Source: Vibrio cholerae
GTDB taxonomy: Bacteria > Actinomycetota > Actinomycetes > Actinomycetales > Micrococcaceae
DNA: 64,000 nt
Reading direction: 5' to 3'
Assembly: GCA_009728235.1 (NCBI GenBank)
Contig: WNZI01000007.1
Coordinates: 1 to 64,000 of the forward strand
Shown piece after piece: positions 56,737 through 64,000 of the stretch (position 1 is its first letter; every line of letters starts with the position of its first letter). The notes under the pieces are model-generated. The model ran no database searches, was not told the DNA's origin, and worked only from the letters and a program-made list of their open reading frames with translations. Position numbers and translations under genes: made by a program.

Positions 56737-58121
56737 ATGAGTACTTTCAGCGGACTGAACACCGCCTACTCCGGCCTCGCCGCAGCACGCGCCGGCCTGG
56801 ACGTGACCGGTCAGAACATCGCCAATGCCACCACGCAGGGCTACACGCGGCAGCGTCTCGAGACCACCGCCGCCGCCCCCGTCAGGAACACCCTCTTCAG
56901 CACCGGCACGCGACCCGGTGAAGGTGTCCTGGCCCAGGGCGTCGCCCGCCTGGGTGACGCACATCTCGAGGCCCGGGTCCGCATCACGGCCGGCACCGCC
57001 GGCTACACCGCCGTCCGGGCGCAGGCCTACTCCGCGCTCGAGAACGGGCTGCAGGAGCCGGGGACCAACGGCGTCTCCGACACGCTGCAGAAATTCTGGG
57101 CGGGCTGGCAGGAACTCTCCAACCACCCCGAGAAGGACGCGCCCGCCTCCGCGCTTCTCTCCATTGCCGGCCAGCTCACCTCCCGCATCGCCGCCGGTTA
57201 CCGCGAGGTCGAAGCTCAGTGGGCCTCCCTGCGGTCCTCCGCTGCAGGGCTGGTCGCGGAGGTCAATGACGCCGCCACGCAGGTCGCCGACCTCAACCGA
57301 CAGATCCGGTCCGCCGTCGCCTCCGGCTCGTCCGCCAACGAGCTCGTGAACCGGCGCACCGTCCTCACGGTGAACCTCGCCGGGCTCTCCGGCGCCACCG
57401 TGCGCGACAACCCGGACGGTACGGTGGACGTGCTCCTCGCGGGCAATCCTCTGGTCTCGGGCACCGCCGCCCGGGCGCTGCAGGTGACCGGCTCGTCAAC
57501 GCTCGGCGGCGCCGAGCCCGTCCAGGTCGCGTGGACCCACCGCCCCGACGTTCCCGCCGGGGTGGAGAGCGGAGAGCTCGCGGCAACGCTGTCCCTCCTT
57601 GCGCCTGCCCATGCCGGCGGCCCCCTCGCCCAAGCCGCCGCCGGGTACGACTCCTTCGCGGCGACGCTCGCCGCACAGGTGAACGACCTGCACACAGCGC
57701 CGGCAAGGGCCCCTTCTTCGCCTTCCAGCCGGACCGCGCTGCGGCGTCGCTCACGGTCCTGCCGACCCGCCGCGAGGACCTCGCCGCCGGCGCCCCAGGT
57801 GCCGGCGCCCTCGACGGTTCCGTCGCCGACGCGCTGTCCGGCATCGGGACGGGCAAGAACTCCCCCGACGCCGCCTGGTCGGCGTTCGTCTCCGGTCTCG
57901 GCTCAGCCACCCGGGCCGAACTGCAGGGCAACGCCCTCGCCGAGGTCTCGGCCACCGCGGCGCTGCAGCAGCAGCTGGGGGCCACCTCGGTCAGCATGGA
58001 CGAGGAGCAGGTCAACCTGCTGCAGTACCAGCACGCCTACCAGGGCGCCGCGCGTGTGATGACGGCCGTCGACGAGATGCTCGACGTCCTCATCAACCGC
58101 ATGGGCATCGTCGGACGCTAG
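56737..58121 (+). CDS. flgK: Hook-filament junction protein FlgK, apparent frameshift near 57700
   Basis: N-terminal STFSGLNTAYSGLAAARAGLDVTGQNIANATTQGYTRQRLE is classical FlgK. The frame runs through AAQVNDLH; the remaining part (AGKGPFFAF, then EEQVNLLQYQHAYQGAARVMTAVDEMLDVLINRMGIVGR) is in the next frame. One missing base near 57700 (ACC AGC read as ACAGC) gives about 461 residues with both conserved ends. Both termini needed for filament assembly are present. Confidence 0.92.
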
Positions 58122-58132
58122 GAGAGAGCACA

Positions 58133-59008
58133 ATGATCACGCGCGTCACGAACCAGACCATGATGCAGGGTGCCCAGCGCTCCCTGCAGACCAACCTTGC
58201 GAGGCTTGCCGACCTCCAGGAGAAGGCGTCCAGCCAGAAGGCGATCACCCGACCTTCTGACGACCCGGCCGCCGCTGCCGAGTCCCTCCGCGTCCGTGCC
58301 GAGATCCGCGCCACCGAGCAGTACGGACGGAACATCTCGAACGGCGAGGGCTGGCTGGGACAGCTGGAGAACGCGATGGCGACGTCCAAGCGCGCGCTCG
58401 ACCGCGCGAACGACGCCACCCTGCAGGGCTCGAACTCGGCTCTGCCACCGGCAGCGCGGGAGGCACTCGCCCTGGACATCGAGTCCCTCCGCGCCGAGCT
58501 CGTGACCCAGGCGAACTCGACCTACGCAGGTCGATTCCTCTTCGCCGGCAACGCCGATGCCCCCGCCGCGCTCAGGCCCGACCTGACGTTCGAGGCGGGA
58601 GGAACGGTGGAGCGCCGCGTGGGCCCGGACCGGACGATCCGCGTGGACGCCGACGGCGGGGCCGTCTTCGGTACCGGCGACAGGTCGGCCTTCGCCCTCC
58701 TGGACACCATCGCCGCTGATCTGCGTGCCGGCAAGGACGTGTCCGTGCACCTGGCGCCACTCCAGCAGCGCATCCAGGACCTCACCGCCCACCACAGCGA
58801 GATCGGTACGCGCCATGCGCTGCTGCTCGGCGCGAAGGACGCCGTCGCCGACGCCTCGCTGGCCCTCGAAGGAGAACGCGCCGCCGTGGAAGACATCGAT
58901 CTCGCGTCGATCATCCTGGATCTCAAGCTGCAGGAGACCGCCTATCAGAGTGCCCTCGCAGTGTCCGCCCGGGTGCTTCAGCCCTCGCTGATGGACTTCC
59001 TGCGATGA
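58133..59008 (+). CDS. flgL: Hook-filament junction protein FlgL
   Basis: A 291-residue protein with ITRVTNQTMMQGAQRSLQTNLARLADLQEKASSQKAITRPSDDPAAAAESLRVRAEI at the start and LEGERAAVEDIDLASIILDLKLQETAYQSALAVSARVLQPSLMDFLR at the end, as in FlgL. An AGGAGAG site precedes the ATG. The stop overlaps the fliW start by 4 bases. Confidence 0.95.
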   Translation: MITRVTNQTMMQGAQRSLQTNLARLADLQEKASSQKAITRPSDDPAAAAESLRVRAEIRATEQYGRNISNGEGWLGQLENAMATSKRALDRANDATLQGSNSALPPAAREALALDIESLRAELVTQANSTYAGRFLFAGNADAPAALRPDLTFEAGGTVERRVGPDRTIRVDADGGAVFGTGDRSAFALLDTIAADLRAGKDVSVHLAPLQQRIQDLTAHHSEIGTRHALLLGAKDAVADASLALEGERAAVEDIDLASIILDLKLQETAYQSALAVSARVLQPSLMDFLR

Positions 59009-59376
59009 GGGCACAATTCGTCAATCCTCCCCCGGGCTTCGCGCCACTCACCGATTTCGACCTCGAGCAGGTGCAGGGTGCCGCCGGTCTCTTCACGCTC
59101 ACCGCGACTGCCGAACCGGACGTACGCCTGTTCCTCCTCGACGCCGCGACCTACGTGCCGGACTACAGCCCGCGATTCACCGACGCACAGCGCAACGCGC
59201 TCGGGGCGGATGTACCGGAAGCCGATCTGTTCGTCGTCGCCAACCCGGGACCAGGCGGCACCACCGTCAACCTGGCCGCGCCGATCGTCCGCGACCCGTC
59301 GACCGGACGCTGCGCGCAACTGATCCTCGAGGGGACGGACTATCCGCTCCGGGCAGCGCTGGCTCAGGCCGCCTGA
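59005..59376 (+). CDS. fliW: FliW, flagellin/CsrA-binding assembly factor
   Basis: A 123-residue protein with the FliW pattern: PGFAPLTDFDLEQVQGAAGLFTLTATAEPDVRLFLLDAATYVPDYSPRF and LFVVANPGPGGTTVNLAAPIVRDPSTGRCAQLIL. In Bacillus, FliW binds either flagellin or CsrA, which links flagellin export to translation. csrA is at the end of the main operon in this window. A strong terminator follows. Confidence 0.92.
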   Translation: MRAQFVNPPPGFAPLTDFDLEQVQGAAGLFTLTATAEPDVRLFLLDAATYVPDYSPRFTDAQRNALGADVPEADLFVVANPGPGGTTVNLAAPIVRDPSTGRCAQLILEGTDYPLRAALAQAA

Positions 59377-59387
59377 CAGTTCCCGGA

Positions 59388-59430
59388 CAGACGAAGAGCC
59401 GCCCGGCTGTGCCGGGCGGCTCTTCGTCTG
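59388..59430. terminator. Bidirectional terminator between fliW and the aldo/keto reductase gene
   Basis: A perfect 20-bp inverted repeat with a 3-base loop (arms beginning CAGACGAAGAGCC and ending in its complement) between convergent genes. It marks the end of the flagellar locus. Confidence 0.9.
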
Positions 59431-59460
59431 GTGCGGCAGGGTGTACCTGCGGTCGGTTCT

Positions 59461-60300
59461 CTAGGCGAAGTCGGACGTCGCCGGGTCTGCGCCGATACGA
59501 CCCGCCGGGCCCTTGTCGAGACCGTTGATGGCGTCGATGTCCTCGTCCTCGAGCTTCACGTCGAGGGAGGTCCAGTTCTCGACGATGCGCGACTCCGTGA
59601 CGGACTTCGGGATCACGACGTTGCCGAGTGCCAGGTGCCAGGCCAGGACGACCTGCGCGGGCGTCGCGTTGCGCTTCTGCGCGATGTCCTGGAGCACGGC
59701 GTCGTCGAGCAGTCCCTTACCCGAACCGAGCGGTGACCACGACTCGTGCAGGATGCCCTTCTGGGCTTCGAACGCGCGGAGCTCGGACTGGTTCAGGTAG
59801 GGGTGTGTCTCGACCTGGTTGATGACGGGCACGACTCCCGTGGCGTCGATGATCTCGTTCAGCGCCTCGATGGTGAAGTTCGAGACACCGATGCTCTTCA
59901 CTCGACCCTGCTTCTGCAGTTCGACGAAAGCCTTCCAGGTGTCGACGTACTTGCCCTGCTTGGGCTGCAGCCAGTGGATGAGGTAGAGGTCCAGCGTCTC
60001 CAGGCCGAGGCGGTCCATGGACTCGTCGAACGCCGTCAGGGTGCTGTCATAGCCCTGGTCCGCGTTCCACAGCTTGGTGGTGATGAACATGTCGTCGTGG
60101 CTGAGGCCCGAGGCCGCGATGGCCCGTCCGACGCCGGCTTCGTTCCCGTAGATCTTGGCGGTGTCGATGTGGCGGTAGCCGGCCTTGAAGGCCTTGCCGA
60201 CGACGTCCTCGGCAACGGCGTCCTCGACCTGCCACACGCCGTACCCGAGTTGGGGGATGGTGTGGCCGTCGTGGAACGTAAGGTGTGGTGATGTAGTCAT
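59461..60300 (-). CDS. Aldo/keto reductase
   Basis: A 279-residue NADPH-dependent oxidoreductase of the AKR5-like group. The catalytic tetrad is visible in YRHIDTAKIYGNEAGVG (Asp, Tyr), FITTKLWN (Lys) and YLIHWLQP (His). The coenzyme-binding segment is VVIPKSVTESRIVENW. Relatives reduce 2,5-diketo-gluconate or other carbonyls; the substrate is not predictable here. Confidence 0.93.
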   Translation of the reverse strand: MTTSPHLTFHDGHTIPQLGYGVWQVEDAVAEDVVGKAFKAGYRHIDTAKIYGNEAGVGRAIAASGLSHDDMFITTKLWNADQGYDSTLTAFDESMDRLGLETLDLYLIHWLQPKQGKYVDTWKAFVELQKQGRVKSIGVSNFTIEALNEIIDATGVVPVINQVETHPYLNQSELRAFEAQKGILHESWSPLGSGKGLLDDAVLQDIAQKRNATPAQVVLAWHLALGNVVIPKSVTESRIVENWTSLDVKLEDEDIDAINGLDKGPAGRIGADPATSDFA

Positions 60301-60422
60301 ACAGGCGGGAACCCTGAACCGTGCTCATTTATTTCTGTTTCCCCTGACAACCATCAGCCTGCGCGGTATCGACGCCACCACCCGGAACCGGGTGCAGCAG
60401 ATGCCGACGATCGACGACGGGG

Positions 60423-61970
60423 GTGCGCGTGCGCCCGAGCGAGCACGATGTGCAGGACTCCCTGCACGACGACGCGTTCCGCTACGCGTTCCGGCGGTCG
60501 CTGTCCGTGCAGCTGTCCTCGGCGGCCGCTCTCGAAGCGGTCGAAGCCGTGCAGGCGTCCGGGACGGCCCCTCCTCCGAAGGAGCACGCGTCGGTCCTGG
60601 TCGCTGCCCGGTCGGCGCTCGAGCGCTATCTCCCGCCGGCCCTTCCTCCGCGCGTCGAGGACTCCCCCGCCCTCCGGTCCGCCCTCTCGTTCCTCGGCCC
60701 CGAGGATCGCGAGCTGCTGCTCCTGCATCACTGGGACGGCCTTTCGCGGGAGGATGCGGTGAGCCTGTCCGGGACGGACCCCCATCGGCTCGAGCAGGTG
60801 GAAGCGACATGTGCGCGTGCCCTGCCGGCCGAACACACCGGCCGGCTCACGCAGCTCCTCTCGGTAGCCGACCCCGCCCGCGCGATCACGGAGGATCACC
60901 TCGCGGCCAGCCGCAGGAAGCTCCCCCGGGCGGCTTCGGACAGCAGGCGGGGTGACACGGACGCCCGGGCGCTCCTGCTCGGGTCGGAGGAGCGCTCCGA
61001 GCATGGAGACTCGCGCGGCGGTCCGGGTGGTCGCAGGGTGTCACGGGGACGGCGGGGTCAGGCCATCGTGGGCACAGCCTGCCTGCTCGCCGTCGTCCTC
61101 GCCCTCGTGCTCGCCCTGGTCCCTCGACCCGCACCGGGTCCCGCCGAGGAGAGCGCCCGCCTGTTCGACCTCGCCGACGTCGTCGCCGTCGTGGTCGCCG
61201 GCGCCATCGAACCCACACTGGTGGACGGCGAGGTCCGCATCCTGCGGCAGGTGGCGGTCGTGCAGATCCTCAAGGGCGGCCCCGAGGAGGATCCCTTGGC
61301 CGTCGACGTCACCGGCCGAAGTACCCTGGAGCGGCCCTACAGCCGGAACTTCTTCCCTCCCGACCAGCTCATGTTCCTCGTGCGCAACGAGCACGGTTTC
61401 CTCGGACCGATCGAGGGCGACGGCTCGGTGCTGAACCTCGTGGACAGGAGGTCGCCTGCAGCGACGACGATTGCGGGCGACCCGGCGCCGCTGCCGGACG
61501 AGGTGCGCAACTCCCTCGACGCACTCCCTGACGGGGAATTGACGCTGGACACGACGGACGACGACGCCGGCTCACTCGATCCCGAGTCGATCGTCGGTAT
61601 CCGCCCCGAGGAGGGCCGCGACGCACAGAACCTGCCGAAGAACCTGCTCGGCGCGTTCCACACCGCGGTCGAGGGTACAGCCGCGTGCGTCTGGTTCGAC
61701 TTTCGCGGGCGCTCCGTCCTCCTCCGCTGGCCGAAGGGCTTCTCCGCCTATCAGCGTGAGTCCGGCCCTGCCTACGCCGACGGAGATCCCGGCATGGATG
61801 ACCGAATCCTCACCGTACTCAACGAGCGCGGCTACCCCTATGTCGACGAGAACCGCCCGGCACCTTTCATCAGTGGGGCGCCGACCGGCGAGACAGGTGT
61901 CTGTGGCGGCCGGGAACTCGAGATCTGGGACATCGCCGTCGAACCCGGAAGCACGCTCCTGTTCTACTGA
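60423..61970 (+). CDS. Single-pass membrane protein with sigma-region-4-like N-terminus
   Basis: A 515-residue protein that I cannot place in a named family. Residues about 90-145 (LSFLGPEDRELLLLHHWDGLSREDAVSLSGTDPHRLEQV) resemble the helix-turn-helix of ECF sigma region 4. Next comes a linker with ADPARAITEDHLAASRRKL, a phrase typical of anti-sigma-like proteins, then one membrane helix near residues 203-225 (AIVGTACLLAVVLALVLALV). The last about 290 residues would be outside the cell and contain two cysteines. No helix for -10 recognition (region 2) is seen. The start is uncertain (GTG 60423 or nearby). Confidence 0.7.
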   Translation: MRVRPSEHDVQDSLHDDAFRYAFRRSLSVQLSSAAALEAVEAVQASGTAPPPKEHASVLVAARSALERYLPPALPPRVEDSPALRSALSFLGPEDRELLLLHHWDGLSREDAVSLSGTDPHRLEQVEATCARALPAEHTGRLTQLLSVADPARAITEDHLAASRRKLPRAASDSRRGDTDARALLLGSEERSEHGDSRGGPGGRRVSRGRRGQAIVGTACLLAVVLALVLALVPRPAPGPAEESARLFDLADVVAVVVAGAIEPTLVDGEVRILRQVAVVQILKGGPEEDPLAVDVTGRSTLERPYSRNFFPPDQLMFLVRNEHGFLGPIEGDGSVLNLVDRRSPAATTIAGDPAPLPDEVRNSLDALPDGELTLDTTDDDAGSLDPESIVGIRPEEGRDAQNLPKNLLGAFHTAVEGTAACVWFDFRGRSVLLRWPKGFSAYQRESGPAYADGDPGMDDRILTVLNERGYPYVDENRPAPFISGAPTGETGVCGGRELEIWDIAVEPGSTLLFY

Positions 61971-61979
61971 CGGGTCGCC

Positions 61980-62435
61980 CTACGGTCTCCCCGGCATCGC
62001 CCGCTCGGCCTCCTCGACGTCCTCCGTCACCAGTTGGGCTCGGCGACGCACGTTGTCCAGCCCCGAGGACGCGATACCCCACCGCTCGCCGTCGAGCCTG
62101 GTCATCGCGGCGGCCTCGGCCGTCGTCGCAAGGGTGTTCCCTGCGCGGGACAGTGCCCGGTGGACCTGCAGCAGCGCACCGGGGATGTCCAGCCCCGTGC
62201 TCGGGGAGGAGGCCTGCGCACTCACGCAGATGGCACGCACGCGCGGCAGCATCGCCCCGAGCTGGTCGGCGACCACCACCAGCTCGTTGTAGACGTCGTC
62301 GTCCTCGATGCCCTCGAGGATCTGGTGGTAGCGGTCGAGGCCGCGGCGGAATCGGTCGTGCGCGCGCCGCCACACTCCCGTACCCAGCTCGGCGTCGTCC
62401 TTCCGTCCCTGCCGCGCCGCCGCGAAGAATGCCAC
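61980..62435 (-). CDS. Conserved-looking hypothetical protein
   Basis: A 151-residue soluble, mostly helical protein (FFAAARQGRKDDAELGTGVWRRAHDRFRRGLDRYHQILEGIEDDDVYNELVVVADQLGAMLPRV...). No membrane segment or catalytic motif. It follows bpa on the same strand by about 7 bp, so the two are probably co-transcribed. Function unknown. Confidence 0.7.
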   Translation of the reverse strand: MAFFAAARQGRKDDAELGTGVWRRAHDRFRRGLDRYHQILEGIEDDDVYNELVVVADQLGAMLPRVRAICVSAQASSPSTGLDIPGALLQVHRALSRAGNTLATTAEAAAMTRLDGERWGIASSGLDNVRRRAQLVTEDVEEAERAMPGRP

Positions 62436-62442
62436 CTACGCG

Positions 62443-63051
62443 TTACAGGTACTGGCCGGGCCCGTGGGTGTCCGCCGGGGACGCCTCGGCCCGTGGCGCT
62501 GCGGGGGTGCGCCTTGGTTCGCCGTCCTCGCCCACGACGACGCCGGGGGCGATCACCGTGCCGGGAGGCAGCTGGCGGAGCTGGAGACGGGCGGCCAACT
62601 GCTGGTTGGCCATCTGCTGCGCCGCGAGCGCTGTCTGGATACCGTGGAACAGCCCCTCCAGCCACCCGACGAGCTGCGCCTGCGCCACCCGGAGTTCCGC
62701 GTCCGTGGGCACCGAGCCGTCATCGAACGGCAGGTTGATCCGGTGCAGCTCCTCGACCAGTTCCGGTGCGAGACCGTCCTCCAGCTCCCTGACGGAGCGC
62801 TCATGGATGGAGGCGAGCCGGGTGCGGCCTGCGTCGTCGAGAGGGGCCGAACGGACCTCCTCCAGCAGCTGCTTCAGCATGGTTCCGATCCGCATGACCT
62901 TCGCCGGCTCGTCCACGAGTTCGGCGAGTGTCGCAGGGCGTCCGTCATCCCCCCTGGGGGCTGCGACGGGATGCGCGGGGAGGACCTGCGGACTGCCTGG
63001 CTCGCTGCGCGGGGCAGGATCGAAGGGACTGGCCGGCTGCTGTTCAGTCAT
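62443..63051 (-). CDS. bpa: Bacterial proteasome activator (Bpa/PafE family)
   Basis: A 202-residue ATP-independent ring activator of the actinobacterial 20S proteasome. The helical core (TLAELVDEPAKVMRIGTMLKQLLEEVRSAPLDDAGRTRLASIHERSVRELEDGLAPELVEEL...VAQAQLVGWLEGLFHGIQTALAAQQMA) is the DUF2587 signature. The protein ends exactly in GQYL, the motif that docks into and opens the proteasome gate in mycobacteria. I chose ATG 63051 (MTEQQPAS). The proteasome genes are not in the window. Confidence 0.92.
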   Translation of the reverse strand: MTEQQPASPFDPAPRSEPGSPQVLPAHPVAAPRGDDGRPATLAELVDEPAKVMRIGTMLKQLLEEVRSAPLDDAGRTRLASIHERSVRELEDGLAPELVEELHRINLPFDDGSVPTDAELRVAQAQLVGWLEGLFHGIQTALAAQQMANQQLAARLQLRQLPPGTVIAPGVVVGEDGEPRRTPAAPRAEASPADTHGPGQYL

Positions 63052-63088
63052 GACGCTATGCTCCCACAACCGCCCGGAGCCGGGCACG

Positions 63089-63691
63089 TCAGATCCAGCC
63101 TTGCTCCCACGCGATGGCGGCGGCTTCATGGCGCGAGGGGGCGTTGAGTTTCGCCATCGCGGAGGAGACGTAGTTCCGCACCGTGCCCGGCGCCAGATGC
63201 AGTTCGCGGGCGATGGTCTGGAGGCTTGCTCCCTGCCGGCCGTGCCGGAGGACATCGAGTTCGCGCGCAGTCAGCGGGCAGGACTCACCGGTGAGGGCAC
63301 TTGCGGCGATGTCCGGATCGACATAGCGGCGCCCCGCGGCGACATCGCGGATCACGTCCGCCAGCTTGTCGGCCGGAGTCGATTTCGGCACGAACCCGGA
63401 GACCCTGCTGGCCAGGGCACGCCGCAGAACGCCGGGCCGGGCGTGGCGCGTGACGATCACGACGCGCGTCGCAACCGACCGGAGGATCTCCTCGGCCGCA
63501 TAGATACCGTCGGTGGGAGGCATCTCGAGATCGAGTACGCACACATCCGGTGCGTGTTCCCGAGCGAGCCGCACTGCGTCCGTCCCGTTGTCCGCGCTCG
63601 CTACGATCTCGAGGTCCGGTTCGAGCCCCAGCAGAGCCACCAGGGCACCACGGATCAGGTGCTCGTCATCGGCGAGGACCAGCCGGATCAT
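63089..63691 (-). CDS. LuxR-type response regulator (DesR-like)
   Basis: A 200-residue regulator. Receiver domain with ADDEH, phospho-accepting Asp in VCVLDLEMPPTDG and the PKSTPADKL lysine. C-terminal helix-turn-helix LTARELDVLRHGRQGASLQTIARELHLAPGTVRNYVSSAM. It overlaps the kinase gene by 4 bases; the pair resembles DesK-DesR lipid/stress sensors. Confidence 0.93.
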   Translation of the reverse strand: MIRLVLADDEHLIRGALVALLGLEPDLEIVASADNGTDAVRLAREHAPDVCVLDLEMPPTDGIYAAEEILRSVATRVVIVTRHARPGVLRRALASRVSGFVPKSTPADKLADVIRDVAAGRRYVDPDIAASALTGESCPLTARELDVLRHGRQGASLQTIARELHLAPGTVRNYVSSAMAKLNAPSRHEAAAIAWEQGWI

Positions 63692-64000
63692 GCCCGGCCC
63701 CCGTGTGCGCGGGACACGGTGTCGAGGGCTGCGCCGATGCCCGGGGCCGGGGCCGCCTCGGTGACAGGACCGGCGTCGGGCGTGGTGACGGCGGCCTGTT
63801 TCGGCACCACGGCGGTGAGCACGAAGGTACCCCCCTTCACCTGTGCCTCGATGCGTCCACCGACCGCCTCGAACCGATGCCGGAGTCCGTCGATGCCCGA
63901 GCCTCCGGTGGACGCTCCTGCACTGTCGCAGATGCCGTCGTTCGTCATGGTGAGGACGGCCTCCGGTCCCCTGCGATCGAGGCGGAGCGACACGGTGGTT
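63688..64000 (-). CDS. Sensor histidine kinase, 3' part (cut by window edge)
   Basis: Only the C-terminal end is in the window: LRLDRRGPEAVLTMTNDGIC...GGSGIDGLRHRFEAVGGRIEAQVKGGTFVLTAVVP is the ATP-binding end of a DesK-type (HisKA_3) kinase. The frame remains open to base 64000, so the gene continues beyond. Partner of the LuxR-type regulator. Confidence 0.88.
   Translation of the reverse strand, partial: TTVSLRLDRRGPEAVLTMTNDGICDSAGASTGGSGIDGLRHRFEAVGGRIEAQVKGGTFVLTAVVPKQAAVTTPDAGPVTEAAPAPGIGAALDTVSRAHGGRA

Overview
The window is high-GC, gene-dense chromosomal DNA from a motile, Gram-positive actinobacterium, most likely of the Micrococcaceae (Arthrobacter-like). The assignment rests on three things. 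First, the block rlmB-cysS-ispF-ispD-carD with a divergent lpqE-like lipoprotein, next to senX3-regX3 and phoU, is an actinobacterial arrangement. Second, there is a GlgE-pathway cluster with a maltokinase-GlgB fusion. Third, there is a proteasome activator of the Bpa/PafE type. I see no insertion sequence, prophage, integrase, CRISPR array or rRNA operon.

Layout. 0.25-12.8 kb: glycogen and trehalose metabolism (mak-glgB fusion, treS and glgE as one minus-strand operon; divergent glgP; glgX). 12.8-18.1 kb: housekeeping genes (rlmB, cysS, ispF, ispD, carD, lpqE-like). 18.2-21.8 kb: phosphate signalling (regX3, senX3, a PHO-box-like 11-bp repeat, phoU) and gpmA. 21.9-28.9 kb: mixed housekeeping (methyltransferase, DUF2516 protein, a trans-sulfuration PLP enzyme, tmk, holB, a secreted alpha/beta hydrolase, a phosphonatase-like HAD enzyme, tRNA-Thr). 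29.3-59.4 kb: a complete-looking flagellar locus. 59.5-64 kb: an aldo/keto reductase, a membrane protein with a sigma-region-4-like N-terminus, a small conserved protein, bpa, and a two-component pair cut by the window edge.

The flagellar locus has three transcription blocks. The largest is a minus-strand run of about 21 kb with almost no gaps: flgB-flgC-fliE-fliF-fliG-fliH-fliI-fliJ-NlpC/P60-fliK-flgD-flgE-flbD-motA-motB-fliM-fliN-fliO-fliP-fliQ-fliR-flhB-flhA-(FlhF-like)-csrA. Its order closely follows the Bacillus fla/che operon. The second is fliC-fliD-fliS-(unknown), also on the minus strand. The third is flgN-flgK-flgL-fliW on the plus strand. Between the last two lies a membrane GGDEF-EAL (cyclic di-GMP) protein.

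The most interesting result is regulatory. Sites shaped like sigma-28 promoters (8-11-8 spacing, -10 close to NCCGATAG) stand upstream of fliC, flgN and fliM, with weaker versions upstream of flgB and flbD. The fliC leader carries two CsrA-type sites: an ANGGAN hexaloop on a perfect 8-bp stem, and a second site overlapping the Shine-Dalgarno sequence. csrA closes the main flagellar operon and fliW closes the flgN operon. Together these suggest a Bacillus-like flagellin/FliW/CsrA control circuit in an actinobacterium.

Sequence quality. Eight genes (glgP, gpmA, a methyltransferase, holB, motB, fliK, the NlpC/P60 gene and flgK) are interrupted by eleven apparent single-base deletions, nearly all repairable by adding one C or G to a short run. 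Because essential genes such as gpmA and holB are among them, assembly or sequencing error is the likeliest cause. I annotate these as single genes with an apparent frameshift.
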